34,892 nt of DNA from Bacteroidetes bacterium 24-39-8 (lineage in GTDB: Bacteria; Bacteroidota; Bacteroidia; Chitinophagales; Chitinophagaceae): the NCBI GenBank assembly GCA_002256765.1, contig NCHJ01000017.1, forward strand, positions 1 to 34,892, in the 5' to 3' direction. Shown in pieces: positions 17,399 through 24,083 of this stretch (positions are counted from its first letter, which is position 1; every line of letters starts with the position of its first letter). Both the position numbers and the translations under genes were made by a program. The notes beneath the pieces are model-generated. The model ran no database searches, was not told the origin of the DNA, and was given only the letters and a program-made list of their open reading frames with translations.

Positions 17399-18283
17399 AT
17401 GTATCATCTTACTTACGGATTTTTTTATTTGTTATCGCTGATTCCATGGAGAGTCATGTACTTGATTGCAGACGCGTTTTATGGCTTGGTTTATTATGTA
17501 ATTGGATACCGAAAAGCTGTGGTAATGAAAAATTTGGCCATTGCATTTCCAGAAAAAACGCAGGCTGAACGAGTAAGAATTGCCAAGGATTTTTACCACA
17601 ATTTCATTGACATGGTGTTTGAAACCATCAAAATGTTTTCTATTAGTAATAAAGAAGTGGCAAAAAGATTTTCTTCCAATGCAGAAGTGCTAAACAATTT
17701 ATACAGTAGTGGTCAAAACGTACAATTGCAATGTGGGCATTTCTTTAATTGGGAAGTCATTAATCTTGGAATTGGTCTTGTTAGCAAATATCCATTTGTG
17801 GGAGTATACCAACCATTGACCAACAAAGTGTTTAATAAAATGATGTTGGATATGCGCATCAAGAATGGTACTATCCTAGTTCCTGCTAACGAGTTCAAAA
17901 ATAATTTCAAAGCCCATGTGCCAGATAGATATGCATTGGGTTTGGCGGCAGATCAAAATCCTCCCAATCAATTCAAAGCCCATTGGGTAAACTTTTTTGG
18001 AAGATTAACTCCCTTTGTAGTTGGTCCTGAGAAAGGGGCTAAATTGAATAATACTGCCGTTGTCTTTGGACATTTTTATAAAGTGAAACGTGGGCATTAT
18101 AGGGTAGATTTAGATGTTATTACTACTACACCCAATCTATACAAAGACGGAGAACTCACACAAGTATTTGCAGGCTATGTGGAGCGTGCGGTAAAATTAA
18201 AGCCCGCCAATTATCTCTGGAGTCATAGACGTTGGAAATGGGAATTTGATCAGGAAAAGCACGGGCAGCTACTTGTTAAGTGA
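17399..18283 (+). CDS. Lysophospholipid / lipid A acyltransferase family (LpxL/HtrB-like)
   Basis: 294 residues. An N-terminal membrane segment (about 5-37), then RKAVVMKNLAIAFPEKT typical of LpxL-type enzymes, and the catalytic HX4E as His114 and Glu119 in QCGHFFNWE. AADQNPPN and WVNFFGRLTPFVVGPEKGA form the acceptor region, and NYLWSHRRWKWE is the conserved C-terminal motif. The likely role is late acylation of lipid A at the inner membrane; some relatives in this phylum act on other lipids, including ornithine lipids. It starts 21 bases after nadB. Its TGA is part of the first heptamer of the repeat array that follows. Confidence 0.88.
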   Translation: MYHLTYGFFYLLSLIPWRVMYLIADAFYGLVYYVIGYRKAVVMKNLAIAFPEKTQAERVRIAKDFYHNFIDMVFETIKMFSISNKEVAKRFSSNAEVLNNLYSSGQNVQLQCGHFFNWEVINLGIGLVSKYPFVGVYQPLTNKVFNKMMLDMRIKNGTILVPANEFKNNFKAHVPDRYALGLAADQNPPNQFKAHWVNFFGRLTPFVVGPEKGAKLNNTAVVFGHFYKVKRGHYRVDLDVITTTPNLYKDGELTQVFAGYVERAVKLKPANYLWSHRRWKWEFDQEKHGQLLVK

Positions 18284-18542
18284 AGAGATAAAAGTGAAGA
18301 GTGAAGAGTGAAGAGTGAAAAGTGAAAAGTGAAGAGTGAAGAGTGAAGAGAGGAAGAAGAAGTGAAAAGTGAAGAGTGAAGAGAGGAAGAAGAAGTGAAA
18401 AGTGAAGAGTGAAGAGGGGAAGAAGAAGTGAAAAGTGAAGAGTGAAGAGTGAAGAGAGGAAGAAGAAGTGAAAAGTGAAGAGTGAAGAGTGAAGAGAGGA
18501 AGAAGAAGTGAAAAGTGAAGAGTGAAGAATGGACGGTGAAAA
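18280..18542. repeat. Nested heptamer/dodecamer tandem repeat
   Basis: 263 bases parse without a remainder into 29 heptads and five 12-mers. Of the heptads, 27 are GTGAAGA or GTGAAAA; two are degenerate (18287-18293 and 18529-18535). The 12-mers, GAGGAAGAAGAA, begin at 18350, 18383, 18416 (one base changed), 18456 and 18496, giving higher-order periods of 33, 33, 40 and 40 bases; the difference is one heptad. Every 12-mer is followed by the GTGAAAA version. The first heptad contains the acyltransferase stop codon. The plus strand is almost all purine, and TGA recurs in all frames, so it is not coding on that strand. Confidence 0.95.
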
Positions 18543-18561
18543 TCTATAATTAGTTTAATAA

Positions 18562-18589
18562 AAAAGTCCCGAACCTGTTCGGGACTTTT
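18562..18589. terminator. Bidirectional intrinsic terminator
   Basis: AAAAGTCCCGAAC (18562-18574) is perfectly complementary to GTTCGGGACTTTT (18577-18589). The arms include A and T runs, so it can stop transcription from both sides: from the acyltransferase through the repeat, and from the minus-strand MBL/rhodanese gene. Confidence 0.9.
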
Positions 18590-18607
18590 GGTATCTGTAA
18601 GGTTTGA

Positions 18608-20023
18608 TTAGTTTAGAGCTGCTTCGGTTTTTTCAATCTCAATTTTGTCACCCAATTCTTTGATCAGGCCAAATCCCCCTACTACATTTCTAAGGTTATG
18701 GAATCCTTCTCTTTTTAATAAGGAAAGGGCAATCACACTTCTATAGCCACCCGCGCAGTGCACATAAATATTATGGTGGTCATCTAAGTTGGCCATGCTT
18801 GCAGGGTCAGTTAAATCGGTCAATGGAATATTCAAAGCATCTTTTACATGGGCTTCATCGTACTCCGATTCTTTGCGAACATCTATGATCACCATATTGG
18901 GGTCAAAGGGAATATCCATGGCCAGTTCATCTGCTTCCACATCAATGATCATGTCAATTTTTTCGCCGGCATTCACCCAAGTAGGATAACCTCCGTCTAG
19001 AAAGCCAATGAATTTCTCAAAACCAACCCTTGTTAATCTAACAAGGGATTCTTTTTCTTTTCCGGGCTCTGCTACTATCAATATGTTTTTAGTAAATGGT
19101 AAAATGTTTCCTGCCCATTCAGCAAATCGGCCTTCAAGGCCAATACTAATGGAACCTGGTACAAAACCTTCTGTAAATCTTGCCGCAAAACGGGTATCTA
19201 AAATAAGGGTATCGTCTTGAACTGCCAGTTGTTTAAACTCCAATGCATTCAATGGTTTTAAGCCCTTTTCCATAACAGCATTAATACTTTCGTATCCCTC
19301 TTTGTTAATTTTTGCATTAATGGGAAAATAACTTGGAGGTGCAGCCAATCCTTCTGTAACAGCTTTTACAAAACTGGCTTTATCTGGTTGTTGTAAGGCA
19401 TAATTGCCCAATTTTTGAGCCCCAATGGTACTTTGGTTTTCTGGTCCCATATTCTTACCACAACTACTTCCTGCCCCATGCCCTGGATAAACAATTACGT
19501 CATCTGCCAACGGCATAATCTTGGATTGCAAACTCTCATAGAGCATGCCGGCCAAATCATCCATGGTAATTTCATTGGACTTTTGTGCTAGATCTGGTCT
19601 GCCCACATCGCCCACAAATAAGGTATCACCCGTAAATATGGCATGGTCTTTACCTGCTTCATTTTTCAATAAATAACAAGTGCTTTCTAGTGTATGACCT
19701 GGGGTATGCAAGACCTGCATACTTACAGCACCAATTTGAAAGCTATCCCCATCCTTAGCAATATGAACGGGTAATTTGGTTACAGTGTCGGGGCCGTATA
19801 TAATGGTAGCACCAGTAGCAGCAGCTAAGTCTAAATGTCCGCTAACAAAATCTGCATGAAAATGCGTTTCAAAAATATACTTGATGGTACTACCTCTTTC
19901 GTTAGCTAGTTTCAAGTATTCTTCAATATCTCTTAGGGGGTCAATCACGGCCGCAACACCCTCACTTTCAATATAGTAAGCGGCTTCGCTTAAACAGCCG
20001 GTATATAATTGCTCTATCAGCAT
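18608..20023 (-). CDS. MBL-fold persulfide dioxygenase/rhodanese fusion (CstB/Blh-like)
   Basis: 471 residues. The metallo-beta-lactamase-fold domain (about 1-250) has THFHADFVSGH with His54, His110 in HTPGHT and Asp133 in FTGDTLFVGD, the single-iron set of ETHE1-type persulfide dioxygenases rather than the two-metal set of glyoxalase II. Two rhodanese domains follow. The first (about 270-355) has VAEPGKE at the active loop and no Cys; the second has Cys423 in HCAGGYRS and should carry a persulfide. Such fusions oxidise persulfides to sulfite or thiosulfate in sulfide detoxification, in the cytoplasm. It follows an ArsR gene by 86 bases and has its own promoter box. Confidence 0.88.
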   Translation of the reverse strand: MLIEQLYTGCLSEAAYYIESEGVAAVIDPLRDIEEYLKLANERGSTIKYIFETHFHADFVSGHLDLAAATGATIIYGPDTVTKLPVHIAKDGDSFQIGAVSMQVLHTPGHTLESTCYLLKNEAGKDHAIFTGDTLFVGDVGRPDLAQKSNEITMDDLAGMLYESLQSKIMPLADDVIVYPGHGAGSSCGKNMGPENQSTIGAQKLGNYALQQPDKASFVKAVTEGLAAPPSYFPINAKINKEGYESINAVMEKGLKPLNALEFKQLAVQDDTLILDTRFAARFTEGFVPGSISIGLEGRFAEWAGNILPFTKNILIVAEPGKEKESLVRLTRVGFEKFIGFLDGGYPTWVNAGEKIDMIIDVEADELAMDIPFDPNMVIIDVRKESEYDEAHVKDALNIPLTDLTDPASMANLDDHHNIYVHCAGGYRSVIALSLLKREGFHNLRNVVGGFGLIKELGDKIEIEKTEAALN

Positions 20024-20038
20024 GGCTTAAAATTTAGA

Positions 20039-20046
20039 CAAAGATA
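20039..20046 (-). promoter_or_regulatory. -7 promoter box (TATCTTTG) for the MBL/rhodanese gene
   Basis: Exact TAnnTTTG match on the minus strand, ending 15 bases before the ATG at 20023. Confidence 0.58.
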
Positions 20047-20109
20047 TAGCAAGCTTCAGGCCAAAACTAGGAATCGCCAGAAAGTCAGAAGAAGAATATG
20101 TGAAGCGCC

Positions 20110-20445
20110 TTAACCTACCAATGTTTCTACAAAAGAAACCACTTCAGCTAAACGGCTATAGTTCACAGAATAATAAATGAATTTACCGTCTCTAGAAGTT
20201 GATACAATACCTGCCCTTCTTAAAATGGCCAAGTGTTGTGAAGCAACTGATTGCTCCAAGCGCAACTTTACATAGATTTCAGTAACAGTCATTTTTTGTT
20301 GATCATCAAGGAGTTTGATGATTTGCTGTCGAAGTTTGTGGTTGATAGAACGCAGAATTAATGCTGCTTTCTTAGTATGGATAAAATCAACTTTCAGAGC
20401 TGTTTTACCTGCATTCAAAACAACGGATTGCATGGTCTGACTCAT
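20110..20445 (-). CDS. ArsR-family winged-helix repressor without cysteine
   Basis: 111 residues. LRSINHKLRQQIIKLLDD, then the recognition region TEIYVKLRLEQSVASQHLAILRRAGIV and the wing STSRDGKFIYYSVN define an ArsR-type dimeric regulator. The sequence has no Cys at all, so neither the arsenic/cadmium thiol site nor the two-Cys persulfide switch of BigR/SqrR can exist. The usual alpha-5 zinc ligands are not evident either. It lies just upstream of the persulfide-oxidation gene on the same strand, so it probably controls it or itself, but the signal is unclear. ATG follows a CCCCCC run with no Shine-Dalgarno. Confidence 0.88.
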   Translation of the reverse strand: MSQTMQSVVLNAGKTALKVDFIHTKKAALILRSINHKLRQQIIKLLDDQQKMTVTEIYVKLRLEQSVASQHLAILRRAGIVSTSRDGKFIYYSVNYSRLAEVVSFVETLVG

Positions 20446-20467
20446 GGGGGGGAGTATTATTTAGTTA

Positions 20468-20475
20468 CAAAAATA
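20468..20475 (-). promoter_or_regulatory. -7 promoter box (TATTTTTG) for the ArsR gene
   Basis: Exact TAnnTTTG match on the minus strand, ending 22 bases before the ATG at 20445. Confidence 0.45.
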
Positions 20476-20517
20476 CTTGATTCTGATATTAAAGTTAAAC
20501 AAATATTTTAGCATTGC

Positions 20518-20542
20518 ATATGAAAATAATCAAATATCATAT
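20518..20542. promoter_or_regulatory. Candidate operator, inverted repeat ATATGA-N13-TCATAT
   Basis: Arms 20518-20523 and 20537-20542 are exact inverted copies in the AT-rich gap upstream of the ArsR gene. ArsR-family operators are often AT-rich inverted repeats, but base composition alone could produce this. Confidence 0.25.
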
Positions 20543-20552
20543 AAGAGAATCG

Positions 20553-21239
20553 TCATTTTTTGGCAGGGGCAGAGTAGAAAGCCTTTAGATAATAAGGCTC
20601 TGCATAAGCCAGATTGGCAAATGCTGCTTTTTCATGGGCCTGAATGGCCAAAATTGCTAGATGGCTAGCGTCATGTTGCACAGCACTAAATAGGGCATTG
20701 GGGTGGTTTAAAACGGCTTTAAACTTAGGAGCACCCGTTCCAGAAAACACAATAATTTGATTATCAACTAATTCCTTAAAGCTAGCGCTGTCCAGAATCA
20801 TGGCAGAAGGAGTTGCTATTGGTTCTAAATGACCATCATAGAGGGCGGTAAAAACCTCCATTCTTCGGGCATCAATCAACGGACAGTAAATGGCTTGGGG
20901 ATAATCCTTCCCATGTTTTATTTGGGCCGCAAGAGCCATTACTTTCAAAGTGCTAATGGTAATCAAGGGTTTATCAAGCGCATAACAAAGACCCTTGGCC
21001 GATGCCATGGACACCCTTAAACCCGTATAACTTCCTGGACCTTCCGTTACAGCAATGGCATTTAAGGCAGTCAAATTCAAATCATTTTCTTGCATCAATG
21101 CTTGAATAGCTGGTTGCACAAAAGCGCCGTGTTGTTTTTGATCAGGGCTAACCCTCATGCCCAAGATCCTATCTCCTTGCGTTAAACAGATACTGGCATA
21201 TTCTGTTGCGGTATCAATATGTAAGATAAGTGGTAGCAT
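20553..21239 (-). CDS. tsaB: tRNA threonylcarbamoyladenosine biosynthesis protein TsaB
   Basis: 228 residues. The ASKHA-type fold opens with LILHIDTATEYASICL, followed by the hallmark AVTEGPGSYTGLRVSMASAKGLCYALDKPLI and the YCPLIDARRMEVFTALYD segment. TsaB is the non-catalytic partner of TsaD and TsaE that makes the t6A modification at position 37 of ANN-decoding tRNAs, and is essential in many bacteria. Its ATG shares one base with the stop of the upstream gene (TAATG), so the two are coupled. TsaD and TsaE genes are not in the window. Confidence 0.94.
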   Translation of the reverse strand: MLPLILHIDTATEYASICLTQGDRILGMRVSPDQKQHGAFVQPAIQALMQENDLNLTALNAIAVTEGPGSYTGLRVSMASAKGLCYALDKPLITISTLKVMALAAQIKHGKDYPQAIYCPLIDARRMEVFTALYDGHLEPIATPSAMILDSASFKELVDNQIIVFSGTGAPKFKAVLNHPNALFSAVQHDASHLAILAIQAHEKAAFANLAYAEPYYLKAFYSAPAKK

Positions 21240-21871
21240 TAAGAAATAGGTTTTTTCAACTGTTCGGTTAGTTCCCTTATCATTTCAGGTGCAGGCTGGT
21301 ATCTAGCATTGTTTTTCTCAAGTGCTTGCAGCAATGACAAGATCTTGGGCAGTCCTATTTTTTCAGCCCATTCAAAGGGACCAAAGGGATAATTGGTCCC
21401 CAATTTCATAGCAGTATCCATATCGACTTTAGAACTTACGCCATCGCCAAAGGCAAAATAGGCCTCATTGATAATCATGGCAATCACCCTAGCCGCCACT
21501 AAACCAGGTTCATTAGGCACCCATATAAATTCTTGTTGCAGGTTTTCTAAAACCTTTTGCGCTTTGGCGCGATGGTTGGGATGATCATTCCCCAATTCCC
21601 AAATCTTTCTCTCTAAAAAACCATCCCATCCATTGATCCGGATAGTATTTTCAGGCAAGGAATCCGAAGAAGCAGTCAAGGCATTGACAAAAATGGGTTG
21701 GTGATGCACCCAAGAAAAACAGGGTCCTTCTTCCTCATAACAAAGGTCAAAATAAGCGTCTACTTGTTTATCCGGATCTTGGTCATGCCAAAATATGGTG
21801 GCATTTGCCGCAAAGGGTAATGCTGCAAAATGGGCTTTTTGACTTGGGTTTGCTTTGACTAAGATTTGCAT
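21239..21871 (-). CDS. Degenerate 3-hydroxyacyl-CoA dehydrogenase-like protein
   Basis: 210 residues. From about 95 on it matches the C-terminal helical domain of 3-hydroxyacyl-CoA dehydrogenase: VLENLQQEFIWVPNEPGLVAARV, INEAYFAFGDGVSSKVDMDTAMKLG and PFGPFEWAEKIG. The N-terminal 90 residues look like a shrunken Rossmann half but contain no GxGxxG. Where the enzyme has its catalytic His (as in MHFFNP), this protein reads GWDGF with Asp83. It is therefore probably not a dehydrogenase. The stop overlaps the tsaB start by one base. A TAAATTTG box lies 16 bases before the ATG. Confidence 0.75.
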   Translation of the reverse strand: MQILVKANPSQKAHFAALPFAANATIFWHDQDPDKQVDAYFDLCYEEEGPCFSWVHHQPIFVNALTASSDSLPENTIRINGWDGFLERKIWELGNDHPNHRAKAQKVLENLQQEFIWVPNEPGLVAARVIAMIINEAYFAFGDGVSSKVDMDTAMKLGTNYPFGPFEWAEKIGLPKILSLLQALEKNNARYQPAPEMIRELTEQLKKPIS

Positions 21872-21887
21872 GTGTTCTAATGAATGG

Positions 21888-21895
21888 CAAATTTA
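21888..21895 (-). promoter_or_regulatory. -7 promoter box (TAAATTTG) for the dehydrogenase-like/tsaB operon
   Basis: Exact TAnnTTTG match on the minus strand, ending 16 bases before the ATG at 21871. A near match for the divergent ridA (TCAATTTG, 21920-21927) lies 19 bases before that gene. Confidence 0.52.
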
Positions 21896-21946
21896 GGTTG
21901 GCTGGTTCAAGGAAATGCATCAATTTGCCGGCATAAAAGAAAATTT

Positions 21947-22333
21947 ATGCCAAAACAAGTAATCAATACAGAAAAAGCACCATCGCCCATAGGGCCTTAT
22001 AGCCAAGCAGTAAGAGCCAATGGCTTTGTTTTTTTAAGTGGACAGGTAGCATTCGTACCCGAAACTGGTGAATTGGAACAGTCCAGTTTGGAGGCCGAGA
22101 CGCATCAAGTCATGAAGAATATTGCAGCAGTATTGGCAGAAGCAAAAATTAGTTTTGAGCACGTGGTTAAAACCACCATTTTCTTGAGTGATATGTCTTT
22201 GTTTGCTCAAGTTAATGCGGTGTATGGCACTTATTTCACTGGCGATTTTCCTGCAAGAGAAACCGTAGCAGTAAAAGGCTTGCCAAGAGGAGTTAACGTA
22301 GAAATTAGTATGACTGCTGTAGAAAAATTATAA
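21947..22333 (+). CDS. ridA: RidA family enamine/imine deaminase
   Basis: 128 residues, the normal RidA length. APSPIGPYSQAVRANGFVF, LSGQVAFVPETGEL, EAETHQVMKNIAAVLAEA, VVKTTIFLSDMS and FPARETVAVKGLPRGVNVEI are the family hallmarks, with the conserved Arg of FPARE that holds the substrate carboxylate. It hydrolyses reactive 2-aminoacrylate-type intermediates from PLP enzymes. The ATG at 21947 gives the standard N-terminus MPKQVINTEKAP; the in-frame ATG at 21884 would add 21 untypical residues and cross the promoter gap. Confidence 0.94.
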   Translation: MPKQVINTEKAPSPIGPYSQAVRANGFVFLSGQVAFVPETGELEQSSLEAETHQVMKNIAAVLAEAKISFEHVVKTTIFLSDMSLFAQVNAVYGTYFTGDFPARETVAVKGLPRGVNVEISMTAVEKL

Positions 22334-22384
22334 GCTAGTTGAATTGGTCCCAACCTGTTTGAGAGTAGCATTACTTATAGCAAA

Positions 22385-23329
22385 TTATTTTTTTTGAATA
22401 GTATAGGTAGTTTTAAAAGTCTTTGTTGCATGGGGTTCCAAGGTTTGGAGCCCCATTTGATTGTTAAATGCATCAGGAGCAGAACTCAGGTTTTCAATGG
22501 CAATCATATCCCTAGTAGGTGGGGTATAAATTTGCAAATAAGGATAACTACTTTCTGGCTTAATGATTAGTTCTAGTGCTTGATTAGAAAGTTTACAAAA
22601 AGGCTGTTTTAAAGACTTGTCAAGTTCAAAGCAATTGTCTAAGAAAACCCCTTGTAGTGCCGCTCCATTTACAAATCGATTGTCCTCTATCAATTTACCT
22701 GTTGGTAGTAAGTCTGCATCAAATTCCAATTGCTTATTACTAGAAAATGTTAGCGAGCATTCATCAACACTGCTACCCAAATTAAAATATGGATGCCAGC
22801 CATCGCTTAAAGGCATAAGAGATGGACTAGCATTAGTTACACTGGTTGCTACACTCAATTGATTCCCTTTTTCTAATGTCCAATCTACTTGTATCAAAAA
22901 AGGAAAGGGATAGCCAGGAACATTGCCAGGATAATTATACAACAATTCAACTTTGGCCTGATGCATATTAGCCTCAGTATATTGAATCTGATAAACGGCA
23001 TCGTAAAGAATGCCATGGATGGCATGATTGGCTAGGAAAAATTTCTTCACCTGAAAATGGTCATCATCCCAAACATATTTTCCTTCACGCATCCGGCAAA
23101 CAAAGGGAGAAAGTTTGGCACTTTTGAATCCATTTGTAATATTGTTCTGTGCGTCTTCTACAGAATCAAAACCCGCTACTACATTGGTTTTATTGGCTCC
23201 ATCTACCATGCTGAACGCATTTAACAAAGCCCCAAAAGCGTAAATCTGAGCTTGGGTTTTACTAGTAGCATCCCTTAGGGTAATCACCGGAGCTGCTTGA
23301 GAATGGTCTATATGAACAGAGAAAGACAT
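22385..23329 (-). CDS. Aldose 1-epimerase family protein
   Basis: 314 residues. GalM-like beta-sandwich: YAFGALLNAFSMVDG, the catalytic His in LSDGWHPYFNLGSSVDECSL, PTGKLIEDNRFVNGAAL, LDNCFELDK, and near the end MIAIENLSSAPDAFNNQ and LQTLEPHATKTF, which carries the expected Glu base. It would interconvert alpha and beta anomers of a sugar, perhaps galactose released by the GH53 enzyme some 11 kb away (speculative). The start at 23329 is preferred because upstream in-frame residues are not family-like. It converges with ridA across 51 bases with no strong terminator. No signal peptide, so cytoplasmic. Confidence 0.85.
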   Translation of the reverse strand: MSFSVHIDHSQAAPVITLRDATSKTQAQIYAFGALLNAFSMVDGANKTNVVAGFDSVEDAQNNITNGFKSAKLSPFVCRMREGKYVWDDDHFQVKKFFLANHAIHGILYDAVYQIQYTEANMHQAKVELLYNYPGNVPGYPFPFLIQVDWTLEKGNQLSVATSVTNASPSLMPLSDGWHPYFNLGSSVDECSLTFSSNKQLEFDADLLPTGKLIEDNRFVNGAALQGVFLDNCFELDKSLKQPFCKLSNQALELIIKPESSYPYLQIYTPPTRDMIAIENLSSAPDAFNNQMGLQTLEPHATKTFKTTYTIQKK

Positions 23330-23424
23330 AGTAATTGCTTGAAGTATAAAAATAACGAAAGTTTTGTTGCCCTTTAAGTAAACCAAGCATTGAATAAATG
23401 TTACATTGTCTATAGAATACCTAT

Positions 23425-24081
23425 ATGAACCCAAAAGTAAATAACCCAATTGTTGGAAAAAGCAAGTTTCAATTAGTTTTACCCATTTCAGGAATTATAG
23501 CTTTTGCTGTTTTCTATGTTTTGGCTAGTTTGCAATACCCTGGCGGATCACAAGCAGACCCACAAAGCATTGGGTTTAGTTGGATGAATAATTATTTCTG
23601 TAATCTACTTAGCCCAATTGCTATTAACGGGCAAGCTAATGTGGGACAGCCATTTGCCCTTTTTTCCTTGCTGGTTTTAGCACTATCTCTTGCTTTGTTC
23701 TGGTGGAGCTTTCCCAATTATTTGCCATTGAGCCAATTCCAAACCAAGATCATTAGAATAGCTGGGGTTAGCTCTATGATAATTGCTTGTCTGTTATTCA
23801 CCAATATTAATCATGATGTAATCACCAATACCGCATCCCTATTTGGTTTGATAGCCATTTTGACAAGCATGTGGGCCATATATCAAAACAAATTAATGGG
23901 CATTTTTATATTTGGTCTATTCAACTTGTTCTTGGTGCTTATAAACAATTGGCTCTATTATGATGCAAGTTTAATTAAGTATCTTCCCCTTGTTCAGAAA
24001 ATTAGTTTTGCATCTGTTCTTATTTGGATTATTTGGATCAATTTAAATTGGTTCTATACCAGGAGAATTGAAAAACCCTAA
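23425..24081 (+). CDS. Multi-pass membrane protein, DUF998-like
   Basis: 218 residues with about six membrane segments (near 18-36, 72-92, 105-123, 130-146, 153-172 and 185-205). The extracytoplasmic loop after the first helix contains YPGGSQADPQSIGFSWMNNYFCN, which resembles the loop of DUF998-type proteins. Function unknown. It ends two bases before the antiporter ATG, so the two genes are one unit and may be partners in the membrane. No catalytic residues can be named. Confidence 0.6.
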   Translation: MNPKVNNPIVGKSKFQLVLPISGIIAFAVFYVLASLQYPGGSQADPQSIGFSWMNNYFCNLLSPIAINGQANVGQPFALFSLLVLALSLALFWWSFPNYLPLSQFQTKIIRIAGVSSMIIACLLFTNINHDVITNTASLFGLIAILTSMWAIYQNKLMGIFIFGLFNLFLVLINNWLYYDASLIKYLPLVQKISFASVLIWIIWINLNWFYTRRIEKP

Positions 24082-24083
24082 TC

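Noticed and set aside
18280..18542. CRISPR-like array
   Set aside because: The units are 7 and 12 bases with no unique spacers, and there are no cas genes.
18280..18542. Antisense low-complexity protein through the repeat
   Set aside because: The minus strand is free of stops across the array, because TCTTCAC repeats contain none, but there is no start codon in the array and the openness is a by-product of composition.
18608..20023. Metallo-beta-lactamase (antibiotic resistance)
   Set aside because: The fold is shared, but the ligand set and fused rhodanese domains point to persulfide oxidation.
23330..23449. N-terminal extension of the aldose epimerase
   Set aside because: It overlaps the divergent membrane-protein gene start and adds hydrophobic residues foreign to the family.
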